Notes: generated from the sequence alone by a model not told the origin. Positions 37,779-47,245 are shown, numbered from the stretch's first letter. The stretch: 64,000 nucleotides of DNA from Candidatus Thiothrix anitrata (GCF_017901155.1 NZ_CP072800.1:3065283-3129282), one strand, 5' to 3'. Numbers and translations are program-made.

Positions 37779-38315
37779 CTATCGGCTTACTTGGCTGTGG
37801 AAAATCGCTTTGAAGTCATCCATCAGGGCATCCAGAGTGTCCATGAAATCGTCGATGGACTTTTCCAACCGCTCCTGTTCGCGACGTTGCAAATGGCTGC
37901 TTTGGTAGCTGTCCAGTTTCTGCAAACGCTGGTCAACCCCGTGGTTGAACTTCTCTGCCAACCCATCCATTTGCTGCTGCAACTCCACCAATTGGTTGGC
38001 AAAAAAGCTGTTGCGCTCGCGCCGGTATTGCGCCTTGCCCGTCACCAGCACATGGTTGCAATGTTCCTCCATTGCTTGCAGGCGGGTATCCAATGCCATG
38101 CTCAAGGCTTGTTGGCGGTATTTAAAACCTTGGCGTAATTCATCAATAACATTGCTCTGTACCACTTGACGTTGTTCTCGTCGCATCAAAAAGGAAGGCT
38201 CGTCACCGTGTTTCTCAATCGCCCGGATAGTCAATAACTCATGATTTTTGCCAATCGGGTTTGCATCCAGCGGCAAGTTACGGTTCAAGCTGCTGTGTTT
38301 GATAGTCTCGTTCAT
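37779..38315 (-). CDS. Unknown coiled-coil protein of the cas2-linked cassette
   Basis: 178 residues, no signal peptide and no membrane helix. From about residue 60 it is almost all helical and rich in Gln, Glu and Arg (QLVELQQQMDGLAEKFNHGV, SSHLQRREQERLEKSIDDF), so it is probably a long cytoplasmic coiled coil that could join membrane partners. An upstream GAGGTG site supports the start. Ten bases separate it from the exported protein gene. Function unknown. Confidence 0.7.
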   Translation of the reverse strand: MNETIKHSSLNRNLPLDANPIGKNHELLTIRAIEKHGDEPSFLMRREQRQVVQSNVIDELRQGFKYRQQALSMALDTRLQAMEEHCNHVLVTGKAQYRRERNSFFANQLVELQQQMDGLAEKFNHGVDQRLQKLDSYQSSHLQRREQERLEKSIDDFMDTLDALMDDFKAIFHSQVSR

Positions 38316-38359
38316 ATTGCACCTCGTTGGTTTCAGGGGTTGGTATCGGGGTTGAGTTA

Positions 38360-39229
38360 TCAGGCTTTAAAAATGCCCTCCTCAACATAAGTCTTGGCTT
38401 TTTCTACCGTTTGCCCTGCCTTGCGGCGAATAGCATCCAGTGCTGCCTCATGTTGAATGTCTTGAATATCCTGCTCACCTTGCAAATTGGTTTTAAGCAT
38501 TTCCTGCTGTAAGCCATGCGCAAGTTTCATTCTCAATAATGGAGCCAAAGCCACGACGGTATTTTCAAAAGCCACCATAATTCCTAACTCAATCAGCACT
38601 GCCAGTAGTAAGGAAAAGGCAAAAATGAACTGCGAAGCAGTCGGTACACCAATCGCCACAAAAGACTCCAATGCCGCAAGAAAAGAGCGCACCATTTTAT
38701 TGTCCGAATTTGGGTCATCCAGTAATAATGGTACGGCTGCTTTTTTGGTTTCTTCCTCTTGTCGGATACTGGTTTCAGCTACATGGAATGCGTTATTGCG
38801 TTCCTCACTATAACGGCGCAAATCCTGTTGCTGCCGCTCTTGCAACTGGAGTAATGTTGACCGTAATTTGTCTTGACGGTCTTGTAATTCCAGATAACGT
38901 TTCCCTTTGAATTCACCGTTGACACGGTTATCCATTTCACGGGTTAGTAATTCATCCAACGCCTTGATCTGTTTTTCTAACTGCTCCCGCTCATAAGCTT
39001 GATTACGGGTAAAGTCACTGCGCTCCGTTTCCAGCTTGCCTTTCAACTCCCGCACACGGTTTTCAGCTTGCTGCTGAATGGCTTGCTGTTTTTGTGTCTG
39101 CACCGCCAACTTGCTATCAATATTATTGGTATGTTCAGTCAATAACAGGGCAGCGGAGGCAATGGATAAGGCAATCAATCCCACACGAAATGAATGAGAG
39201 ATGATGCGTGTAGTTAATGGGTATTTCAT
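38360..39229 (-). CDS. Unknown membrane protein with long coiled coil
   Basis: 289 residues from the ATG at 39229, which overlaps the small upstream gene by four bases. TM1 near 15-33 (GLIALSIASAALLLT), a charged coiled-coil stretch (about 40-160, for example NRVRELKGKLETERSDFTRN), then a long hydrophobic segment near 200-232 (IFAFSLLLAVLIELGIMVAF) with a buried Glu and a helical tail. Topology suggests the coiled coil lies on one face of the inner membrane. Family not recognised. Confidence 0.7.
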   Translation of the reverse strand: MKYPLTTRIISHSFRVGLIALSIASAALLLTEHTNNIDSKLAVQTQKQQAIQQQAENRVRELKGKLETERSDFTRNQAYEREQLEKQIKALDELLTREMDNRVNGEFKGKRYLELQDRQDKLRSTLLQLQERQQQDLRRYSEERNNAFHVAETSIRQEEETKKAAVPLLLDDPNSDNKMVRSFLAALESFVAIGVPTASQFIFAFSLLLAVLIELGIMVAFENTVVALAPLLRMKLAHGLQQEMLKTNLQGEQDIQDIQHEAALDAIRRKAGQTVEKAKTYVEEGIFKA

Positions 39230-39438
39230 ACGGACTCCTCCTCCAGCTTCAAGAAACGATTCCAAATAATGGCGAGTGCCTTACTGACTTCTAAGGCAAT
39301 AGCAAGCACCGTGGCAACGGTGGCACTTTCCATGAAATTCTTTAAGACTTCGATTTGAACCCAGCACGAGAGAGAAAACAGCGTAATGCCGACAGTAATT
39401 TGGGCTACCCAGATGGTATGGAAGAAGAAACGGTGCAT
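39226..39438 (-). CDS. Small two-TM membrane protein heading the cas2-linked operon
   Basis: 70 residues with two predicted membrane helices (about 8-28 and 40-58, including ATVLAIALEVSKALAIIWNR with a Glu inside the helix). The ATG is preceded by a strong ribosome site (AAAGGAGGT). It is the first gene of a run that passes through three coiled-coil genes into cas2-cas2-cas1-RT with gaps of at most 44 bases. Function unknown. Confidence 0.7.
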   Translation of the reverse strand: MHRFFFHTIWVAQITVGITLFSLSCWVQIEVLKNFMESATVATVLAIALEVSKALAIIWNRFLKLEEESV

Positions 39439-39634
39439 GGCGTGACCTCCTTTAGTTTATCCAGCAGCTGTCACCTTAAGGCATTGACAATGTATGAATA
39501 GACTAAAATGATCAGCAAAAAATGTCAACATTCGACAATTACATAATGTATGAAAAAACGATTGACTCTAATGAATATCATCCAATACACTAATGTCAAT
39601 CTCTTACCATGACTCAGTAAAGGGGGGAATTGCC
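39439..39634. promoter_or_regulatory. Divergent promoter region between the cassette and the four-TM gene
   Basis: AT-rich. On the plus strand TTGACT (39562-39567) and TACACT (39586-39591) with 18-base spacing form a sigma-70-like promoter for the gene at 39635. On the minus strand TTGACA (39528-39523) and TAGTCT (39505-39500) with 17-base spacing could serve the cassette. The ten-base word AATGTATGAA occurs twice (39489 and 39545), and an inverted TGTC-N7-GACA lies at 39523-39537. These look like operator sites for a shared regulator. Confidence 0.45.
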
Positions 39635-40117
39635 ATGAAACAGCAAATATTGTTTCTCACGTTATCCACTATCTCCAGCACGTTATTCTTGGGTGTATTT
39701 GGGTATATTGGCTGGGAGGCTCTATACGCAGTGTTTGCGTCTAAAACCAAGGCGAGCATCGCAATCCTAATTCTACTGCTTGAGGGAGCCATGATCCTGT
39801 GGTTGCGGTTTATGTGCAGTAAGCTGATTGATTGCAGAAAATTTGTGGATTGGTTGACGGGGATTTTTCTGCTACTGATCGTGGTGCTGTGTCTGGTTGA
39901 CTCAACCCTGTTGATGACAGACCCAGAGGCATTGAACACCCCCTTCTACAGCACACTAAATGCCCTATTATTTGCCTGTCTGCTCATCATTGGTTTCTTG
40001 CTGGCGTGGGAAAGTCTTAACGTAACATTCAACTGGCTGCGCGGCACGGATGAACTTGTAGCAAAACCAACTGCCCCTGCCATCGAACAAAAATACGGGA
40101 AAACAGGTTACAATTAA
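39635..40117 (+). CDS. Unknown four-TM membrane protein divergent from the cassette
   Basis: 160 residues from the ATG at 39635, preceded by AGGGGGGAA; an upstream in-frame start at 39593 would overlap the promoter. Four hydrophobic segments (about 5-30, 38-58, 72-95, 112-138). The second, AILILLLEGAMILWLRF, has a Glu in mid-helix at a place similar to the small TM protein at 39226-39438 (LAIALEVSKALAIIWNRF). It is followed by a terminator at 40138. Function unknown; it may belong with the divergent membrane cassette. Confidence 0.65.
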   Translation: MKQQILFLTLSTISSTLFLGVFGYIGWEALYAVFASKTKASIAILILLLEGAMILWLRFMCSKLIDCRKFVDWLTGIFLLLIVVLCLVDSTLLMTDPEALNTPFYSTLNALLFACLLIIGFLLAWESLNVTFNWLRGTDELVAKPTAPAIEQKYGKTGYN

Positions 40118-40137
40118 CCACACATCCCTTTTTGATT

Positions 40138-40170
40138 AAAGCCGCTGCACCTCACACTGCTGCGGCTTTA
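40138..40170. terminator. Bidirectional hairpin terminator
   Basis: AAAGCCGC and GCGGCTTTA are inverted repeats around a 16-base loop, with A and T runs outside. It closes the plus-strand membrane gene and the convergent minus-strand gene, whose stop lies within the hairpin. Confidence 0.7.
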
Positions 40171-40886
40171 TGTTGTTGCCTACGCCAGCGTGCACTGCTG
40201 AGGCGGGATGTATCATGAAAATCCAATGGCACATCTTTATTTTTAGCCAATAGCTCATCAATCTCATCTTTTTTATTATCTAGCAGTTTCCTTCCCGTGC
40301 GCTTTTGCCACTGAACTAAAGCCTGATAAAGTTTCGGATTGATAGTCCGTAGATCAAAAAGATAGAGTTTGCCAAATTTCTCTTCATCATACAGCTTTTC
40401 ATCGAATAGCCGTTGGATGAACTGACCTGCATTTTCCAGACGCGCCGAACCTTCATCAACAAGTTTTCGACGCTCAGGCCAATCCTGCAACGCAACGCAG
40501 TCTTTCGGATGAAAATCTATTGGTTTGGCAAAAGCAATAAGATACTCTCGCGGAATCTTCCGATCCTCGAAGGCTTCTATTACAAGCTTTTGGTCACGTA
40601 GAAGTTGAAAATCACGATAAGTTTGCAGGTGTTTCAGATACTCTAAGCCGTCTAGAACAATTTTACGCTGGAGAGGAAGGGTAAGCGATTCAGGTGAGAT
40701 GGGATAAGTTTTGAGAAAATAAGCAGTTAACTCATTGTGATCTCGGTGAGATAAGATAAAGTCTTCAAATCCCTCCTCACACTTTATTAAATCCACAATA
40801 AATTCAATTATTTCACCAAATGCATCAGCCTGACCGCGATCGTCAGGCATAACATTTTTTACATTATTCATATTTAAATCATCCAT
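40152..40886 (-). CDS. Hypothetical protein, partner of the 664-residue gene
   Basis: About 244 residues from the ATG at 40886 (a TTG at 40892 opens the frame). Soluble, mixed charge, mostly helical; no signal peptide or TM. The C-terminus is basic (RLSSARWRRQQHKAA), which could bind nucleic acid. No catalytic motif is seen and I do not recognise a family. It follows the large gene by 84 bases on the same strand, so the two probably form a unit. Confidence 0.55.
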   Translation of the reverse strand: MDDLNMNNVKNVMPDDRGQADAFGEIIEFIVDLIKCEEGFEDFILSHRDHNELTAYFLKTYPISPESLTLPLQRKIVLDGLEYLKHLQTYRDFQLLRDQKLVIEAFEDRKIPREYLIAFAKPIDFHPKDCVALQDWPERRKLVDEGSARLENAGQFIQRLFDEKLYDEEKFGKLYLFDLRTINPKLYQALVQWQKRTGRKLLDNKKDEIDELLAKNKDVPLDFHDTSRLSSARWRRQQHKAAAV

Positions 40887-40970
40887 CCCCAAGCGGTAAC
40901 GTTCTGGAACAGATACCCCACTTAACGCCTATTTCTAGCGAAACACAGGGACTACAGAAAGTCAGCACTA

Positions 40971-42965
40971 TTACTTTTTGAACGGAACAACATTATCCTT
41001 TACGGTCACGTCACACCTGATGTCGGTGGAAGTTTCACCGCTATCCAGCGTACTTTTCCAACCTTTCTCGGCGGCGTACTCCCGCCAGCCATTTTTACTG
41101 AAAGGTGAAACCTTGAACTTTTCACGATGCCAAAAGAAGAATGCCTGCCACTCCCTTCTTTCCTTCTCTGATGATGCAACGCTACGAGCGATACCAGAAC
41201 TAAATTTACGTGCAACATGCTCTGTCGAAATGAAAGGTTTTTCCGAGAACGAACGCCAGTAGGGATTAAGCTCTAATGATATTTGGAGCACAATTCCTTC
41301 TGGTGTCTCAATGATGTCTCGTCTCTCTCTTTTTATGACATTTTCAGTGCTTTTGGCAAGTACTATTTTATGATACGGATAAATCTTGGACAAATCGTCC
41401 AACTCAGCATTAGCCTGTTTCAAAAACTGTGTCTCGGCCTCAATATCACAATAGGGGAACTTCTCAATACTGGAACGATAGGCTTCATAAACTCCTTGAA
41501 TCATATTGGTAGCGGAATTGAGATACGCTTTGCGTGCCGACTCCTTCAAACGGCTAGCCATGAATTGGAAAACCATGCCTGCAAAACGGTATGCACGTCG
41601 CCATTCGCTAAGCGTGCTATTCAAAGATTCTGGCAATTGCGCATTTACCACAGTTGCAGCCAATACAAACGGAGCTGCCCCAGCATAAATGGGGACGTAC
41701 ATAATTTGCGGAATGTTATCTTCTTGATGGGTATCATGTTGAGTATCAGGAGAAGCCACCATGCGGAAGGTAATGCAGGCACTGATACGGTCACGCTTTG
41801 TCGTACCACTTACAACGCCCTTACCACCCTCCTCTAAAAGCTGTTGTTGGCGACGGTCAAACACGATGCTGCTACTACGAAAAGCAACCTCAGACTTGGA
41901 GTAATCTGAATTGGACGCTACGGTGAGCTGATCCCAAAGTGGCGCGTAATGCTTATCCAGCAAATGATCATCAGTAACAGATTCAGATAAACCTGCCCAA
42001 TAGTCCGTGAACAGACATTGCCCCATACCACCGATTTTACACTCCCCACTTTCATGCCAATTACACGTTTGCCCACGATATTTATGGTAAAAATGGCTTA
42101 ATTGCCTGCGTTGCTGAGGAGGACATACTAGCTTGACCTTAAAACCGGCATCTGTGTGATCCTGTTTGTCTTTGGCATCATTGATTCTCATGAAAAAGAA
42201 CAGATTACTAAAACCAGTGTCTGTACTTGGTTGTCCCGGCAATGCGACTTGTACTAAGGGTATGCCATGATTTTGTTCATATACGTATTCAATCCATCGT
42301 TTGATGGGTTTGAGTAACGCTTCATTCGATTCGTTACGCGATGACATCACATCCGCTTGCAGACTGTTTTGTAACTCAGGCGCACCCAGCTTTTGTGAAG
42401 GAGACAACTTGCATATCCTTTTATCAGGATCACTGTTAAAGCAAGCGTACAACTCAGCAGGCATGTCTAACCCCCAAGTTTTTGAACCCTCAGTCAGTAA
42501 CCGCAGCAACGTTGTTAAACGATGGTAAGCCTCCTTACTACGGTAACGACCAATGACAACCTTCTGCTCTTCAGGATATACCCTAGCAAGACAGATATAA
42601 AAACATCCATTCTTGTGGTCAAGCCGCTCACACTCCCTCTCCAGAAATTCCCCACCGTATTTATGCAGCCGAGAGACAAGCTGTTCAAGAAATGCACGGT
42701 ACACTTCCTGTTTGCGAAATGTGGCAAACACCACCAGCTTATCCACTTCTTCAAGAGAAAATACGTTACCATGTCCTAAGGTTGGTTTCCGCAAGACACA
42801 AATCCTAGTACGAGCCGATTGAAACAAAAGCTCTAATAAATTTGCAATGTAAATATACGGCATTTCTCCTGTCTTGTATGACAAGAGAAGTTGCTCCATT
42901 GAGGAACAAATGTGCACAATATCCTGTAATGTCCCATCGCGTAAATCAGGTGGACGATAATTCAT
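40971..42965 (-). CDS. Large hypothetical protein with cysteine cluster
   Basis: 664 residues with an ATG preceded by GGGAGGAG. Soluble. A possible metal-binding segment lies near 305-325 (GQTCNWHESGECKIGGMGQC has three Cys and one His). A central region, IPQIMYVPIYAGAAPFVLAA (about 420-440), has the alternating hydrophobic pattern of a GAF- or PAS-like sensor fold, but this is only an impression. No ATPase or nuclease motif is evident. Together with the smaller downstream gene it is a two-gene unit of unknown function in an accessory region. Confidence 0.55.
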   Translation of the reverse strand: MNYRPPDLRDGTLQDIVHICSSMEQLLLSYKTGEMPYIYIANLLELLFQSARTRICVLRKPTLGHGNVFSLEEVDKLVVFATFRKQEVYRAFLEQLVSRLHKYGGEFLERECERLDHKNGCFYICLARVYPEEQKVVIGRYRSKEAYHRLTTLLRLLTEGSKTWGLDMPAELYACFNSDPDKRICKLSPSQKLGAPELQNSLQADVMSSRNESNEALLKPIKRWIEYVYEQNHGIPLVQVALPGQPSTDTGFSNLFFFMRINDAKDKQDHTDAGFKVKLVCPPQQRRQLSHFYHKYRGQTCNWHESGECKIGGMGQCLFTDYWAGLSESVTDDHLLDKHYAPLWDQLTVASNSDYSKSEVAFRSSSIVFDRRQQQLLEEGGKGVVSGTTKRDRISACITFRMVASPDTQHDTHQEDNIPQIMYVPIYAGAAPFVLAATVVNAQLPESLNSTLSEWRRAYRFAGMVFQFMASRLKESARKAYLNSATNMIQGVYEAYRSSIEKFPYCDIEAETQFLKQANAELDDLSKIYPYHKIVLAKSTENVIKRERRDIIETPEGIVLQISLELNPYWRSFSEKPFISTEHVARKFSSGIARSVASSEKERREWQAFFFWHREKFKVSPFSKNGWREYAAEKGWKSTLDSGETSTDIRCDVTVKDNVVPFKK

Positions 42966-43033
42966 GTGAACTCCTCCCTATTTGTGCCAATTATAGGCAG
43001 AAATAAAAAATAGTCGAATGCTTATTTGTCAAT

Positions 43034-43131
43034 CCCTTTTTAACCCTTTCGGATAAGTCCATTCCCTTATCTTCCCATTGCCCTTAACAGCCCTTTTGCC
43101 GTTTAGCCCTTTGTGCCCTTTTTACCCTTTC
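43034..43131. repeat. Cluster of CCCTT words (AAGGG on the minus strand)
   Basis: In about 98 bases the word CCCTT occurs eight times and CCCATT once, spaced roughly 8-17 bases (first at 43034, last at 43126). On the minus strand it reads as repeated AAAGGG or AAGGGC just after the traG stop codon. It is not a hairpin terminator. It could be a protein-binding or slippage-derived tract. Confidence 0.5.
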
Positions 43132-43135
43132 GCAC

Positions 43136-45832
43136 TCATACCGCCGTTGCTCCACGTCGTTCTGTCAGCCCCGCTTTCCAGCCTTCATGTTGCGCCATTT
43201 TGTCTACCATGCTGGAGAATTGTTGGTCGCTTAACTCGCTGATCCGGGCAGATGGCGCAACCCCAGCAGCGGTGGCAATCACGGTGGCGTAACGCCCGGT
43301 ATCGTTTTCATGCGGTGGGGCATACGCTGCCACCATACTGGCGATGGAGTGATCGCCGTACTTCCCGCGCAATAAGGCGACTCTCGCGGCATCACCCGTG
43401 GCTTTATCAGGGAACACTGCAAAGCGACCATCCGTACCAATCGCGCCATGTTGTTTAGCGAATTTGCCGTATTCCAAGTTGCCGGGGTTGTTGTTGCGCC
43501 AAGAGCGAGACCCACCAATACGGGTTTCACCATCGGGGTAAGACACTTCTTTGCCCCTGCTAGTGGATACCACCGATGCAGCCCCTCCATGATTACTCCC
43601 ACCATTGCCACCTTGTCCTGCTTCACTCAGGGAGCTTTTTTTTTGAGCCTCGGCTTCGTCTTTGCCGTACAGCTCGTTATAGATGTCTTTGGTTGAGCCG
43701 TTCTGTGAGGGGGTGAGCATTTCACTTTGGGCAACGCGGTTAAACCCGGCACTGAAATCGGTGTTCCAGTCTTGCTCACGTCCGGTAGCAACCCGCTCCA
43801 CCGCCCCGGCAATGCCTTGCGATAAGCCAGAACCGGTGGCAACGATGTCTGTTATGCCTTTATTGGCAAACTGGGCGACAGTAGAAAAAGGTTCCGGGGT
43901 TACAGACAGTATGTTGTCCGAGGTGCGTTCTAATCCGGCATCAGCGACATTACGGGTTGCCATGTCGGTCACTAACGCTTTGCGCTGATCAGCGGTTTCC
44001 TGAACTCCCTCCTGCGCTGCACTCATGTCGGTGCGTGTCTGTGCCATGCCTGCTTGTGCGCCATCGACTATGCCTTGATAGCCAGCCGGTACGGTACGGT
44101 TAATGTCCAATCCAGCATTACCGGATGCACCACTGATCGCACCTGCCCCGGTGTGTTGTAACCCCTGAACACCCGCATGACCTTGTTGGGTAATGTCCGC
44201 ACGGTTAGCTGCATTAAATTCATTAACGCCAGTGGCCGTGGGTGCAGCCTGCACCCCTACCAATGCTGCGGCCCCGCCTTGGTTCACAAAGCTGTCGACC
44301 CAACCCTGCATTTTCTGGATAGCCGCTGCGGCAACCGCTGGGTCATTGGTTTGGTAAGCCATTGCTTGGGTGGAGGTAAACTCATTCGGGCTAACCCCTA
44401 AACGGTTACGCATGAAGTCGCTGATGCCCCCCCCAAAGCTGATCCCGTGTTCCTCCAACCGCGCCCTGACGGTTTCAAAGGCTTGCGCACGCTGGTAAGA
44501 AGCCGCTGCCTTTTCTGCCAAGGCGTTGTTTTGCTGTAACCCGGCTTGCAGGTTACGTGCGGTGGAGTCAGATACCCCATCCTGACGGGTAGCCGAGAGC
44601 TGAGTGGATAGCTGCTCGGCAGTTTGCATTGCGTTCTTAAAGCCAGAGGATTCTGCCACCTTAACCGCTTCTTTGTAATCCTCTTGGGATTTGGCATCAG
44701 CACCAGAGCTTATACCGATTGACTTTCCAGCCGACGCAAGCAAACCCAAACCGGTTTGGTAGCTTAAGCCCCGGCTGGATGCAAAATCACGCCCAATGTT
44801 TTCCATTTTATCCACGGATTGCGCCAATTGTGCCGATTTTTGCTGAGTGGCGGTGTCGGTCGTACCGGTGGATTGCTGTACCTGATGGCTGAAGGACTTC
44901 ATGTCGCTCAACAAGGACGAGGTGGAAGCCATGTATTCAGCGGAATCCATGCGTGCAGCAGTCACGGATTCCCGCGCACTGGCACTGACCGACGACTTAA
45001 TCGCGGAGTCCATCTGCGTGCCGTAGGCGTAATTGCTTTTCATCATGCTGGTGATTGTGCCACCGGTTGATGTGGTCGTGGTGGTCGTACCATCACCACC
45101 AGCGGTCACGGAGGTCATGCCAGCAGCCATGCTGCGGTTAATGTCCATCTTGTTGGCATTCATGTTACCCCATGAGGCCGTGTCCATTGTCAGGGTGTTC
45201 ATGCTCATGGCTCCGCTGGTTTGCTCACCGGCTGCGGCAGAGGCGGTACTGTTAGCCGGTTGCATCAAGCTGCTGTAGACCGCGCCACCGGCTGCCATCC
45301 CACCTTTGAGCAACATGTAGGAGATCATCGGGATGCTGATTGCCATGTAACCCGCCAATGCCACCATGTCGGCATTGACGGCATTGACCGAGTTCATGCT
45401 TTCAAGGGTTAAGCCGTGCGCACCGTTGGAAAGCAGTGCGGCATTCAGGCTGCTTTGGGAGCCGTACCAGTACATTACTGAGTTGATTACCGCGTACAAG
45501 ATAGGCCACATTTGCAGCCATACCATGAACATCGCGTATTGTCCGAGTGCGGTAACGCCACCGGGCATTAAAATAAACAGGAACACCAGTGGCGCAATCG
45601 CGTAGGCAATGGCCTCCATCACCGCTTTCATCACCGGCAAGGTACGTGAGGCGGTATTGCCCATCATAATGTAGGTATTGCGTTGCTGGGATTCGGCCTT
45701 GGCTTGGTAAATGGCTTGTGCCATTGATTGGTTGTCTGAGTCAATGCTCGCGCCTTCCAATGCCCCGGACACGGCTTTGATCATCATCGCTTGGCGGGTG
45801 AGGTCAGCTCTGGTTAAACCGCAGTTGCTAAT
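43136..45832 (-). pseudogene. traG: TraG-type conjugation protein, 5'-truncated, with C-terminal lysozyme-like domain
   Basis: The open frame runs from 45832 with no suitable start at the true N-terminus; the first ATG is at 45787. The beginning (GLTRADLTRQAMMIKAVSG) and the hydrophobic part (IAPLVFLFILMPGGVTALGQ, MWPILYAVINSVMYWYGSQ) match the middle of F-type TraG, which lacks its upstream TM region here. A long Ser/Ala/Thr/Gln-rich middle follows, and the C-terminus (RNNNPGNLEYGKFAKQHGAI) is a peptidoglycan-hydrolase-like domain common in such proteins. It ends where the zeta-toxin-like gene begins, so recombination removed the 5' part. No other tra gene is present. Confidence 0.75.
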
Positions 45833-46419
45833 CTAGCCACGACCTGTTGCCCCCACGGATGAAGCTGTAACGCACTGTATTGCTTTGCAACGCCACCCTC
45901 CACGGTACGGAACAATAAAGCTGGGGCATGATCATCAACCGAGTTATCCCAAAAATAAGCCCGGTCAGCAATCCTTGCCCCTTCCACCCCATTAGCAATG
46001 GAGCGGAAGTAACGGGCAACAATCTTATCCGTCGGTACGCTATGCCCACCTTCCACAACACGTTGAACAATACGCGCCACATTAATGTATGGCGTATCGG
46101 TCGCAATGAAGAAGAAACGGATGAAGAAACCAGCATCCTTGGCACGCTGCATGAATTGCACTTTATCAGGTACGGAAAGTACCGTTTCAAACACAAAATC
46201 ACGCTTTTCAGCCAAACAACGGTTACGCCAATCTTCAGCATACTGAGCAGCTTTTATGACGGTTTCATGATCATTCCAATCACCAAACACATCACGGGCA
46301 ATATTGTCAGGGTTGATGTAATCACATCCTTTTGCCCAGTCATCCAGCAGAATTTCACTTGTTACCGAAGTCTTGCCTGAGCCGTTAGGCCCGGCAATGA
46401 CGATCAACCTTGGTTTCAT
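45814..46419 (-). CDS. Zeta-toxin-like P-loop kinase
   Basis: 201 residues. Walker A in IVIAGPNGSGKTSVTSEI (about 5-22), then YINPDNIARDVFGD and FVFETVLS, which fit the zeta-toxin/UDP-GlcNAc kinase family. RDFVFETVLSVPDK has the acidic residue that contacts the sugar nucleotide in zeta toxins. Such toxins phosphorylate UDP-GlcNAc and block cell wall synthesis. Eight bases after the small upstream gene, so probably a toxin-antitoxin pair. Its 3' end overlaps the truncated traG frame. Confidence 0.8.
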   Translation of the reverse strand: MKPRLIVIAGPNGSGKTSVTSEILLDDWAKGCDYINPDNIARDVFGDWNDHETVIKAAQYAEDWRNRCLAEKRDFVFETVLSVPDKVQFMQRAKDAGFFIRFFFIATDTPYINVARIVQRVVEGGHSVPTDKIVARYFRSIANGVEGARIADRAYFWDNSVDDHAPALLFRTVEGGVAKQYSALQLHPWGQQVVARLATAV

Positions 46420-46427
46420 ACTAGACC

Positions 46428-46625
46428 TCAGCTTGCTTTCGGCTGGTTGAAATAGGTTTCGGCTTGCAACATGGCGGCAGCAAGTTCATCGTTCAACTTG
46501 CGTTGGGCAATGGCTTTACGCGCCATAACTGCTTTAATCATCCGGTGAGTAATAGCTTCTAACTGTTCGTCAGAAATATCATCCGTAGCACCGATGGGAT
46601 ATATGGGTTGTTTGGTATCAGTCAT
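46428..46625 (-). CDS. Small protein upstream of zeta-like toxin, putative antitoxin
   Basis: 65 residues from the ATG at 46625. Acidic N-terminal half (TDDISDEQLEAITHRMIKAV) followed by a helix rich in Ala, Lys and Glu. Size, composition and position, directly before the kinase gene, fit a type II antitoxin, but it is not similar to epsilon by eye. Confidence 0.6.
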   Translation of the reverse strand: MTDTKQPIYPIGATDDISDEQLEAITHRMIKAVMARKAIAQRKLNDELAAAMLQAETYFNQPKAS

Positions 46626-46730
46626 CGTTGTCACCAATAGGGTTAAGTCCCCCTAGTATAACAAGATTTATATGGTATACCGGGACTTCCACCCCGCTGG
46701 GTTTTGGATAAGCGACGACACCCCTGCCCT

Positions 46731-47124
46731 TTAATCCCCATGCGGCGACGGTGCAGCGAACAGCGTTAACAACAGTTCCGCATCATCAATCATTCGGTAA
46801 ACCGGATGTTTACCTGCTAATTGCTCACTTTCTGAGAGGATGATAGGAACGCCTTCGCCGCGCTTGTCCATGATGAAATTGCGTTGTGAACCCATCGCAT
46901 CCACGTTCATAGGGCATTTCGCTAGCAATGAACACAGCAGTTCATTCCGTGCCGATTGCCGTTCGAGCAGGCTGTCCACGGTCATGGTGTTGGGGATCGC
47001 GCCCGGTGAAAACAGGTCGAGACGATCAGCAAGCAGGTGTAGGCGGATTGTTGAGTGCCAATTCAAGCACGGAATCTTCGCCAAGGGCGATTTGCTTGAA
47101 CAGGTTGTTGGTTAAACCTGGCAT
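46731..47124 (-). pseudogene. Remnant of an AlbA_2/RecG-like ATP-binding regulator with large internal deletion
   Basis: The ATG at 47124 gives MPGLTNNLFKQIALGEDSVL, the usual start of AlbA_2-domain ATP-binding proteins. After about 22 codons the frame meets, in another phase, a C-terminal segment with LLADRLDLFSPGAIPNTMTV and RRNFIMDKRG-like sequence (SQRNFIMDKRGEGVPIIL), which belongs some 300 residues later in intact relatives. So most of the middle has been lost. The junction lies near 47060. Confidence 0.65.
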
Positions 47125-47245
47125 GGCGGCATCCTTTAGGGCTGACTGGAACGCCAAGTACGGGAATAGCACAACCGTGTTTTCCCGCCGCTCCAGTCAA
47201 GACAGCCGAGCACCATCCTAACTCGGCTTGGTGTTTCTGTTTTTA

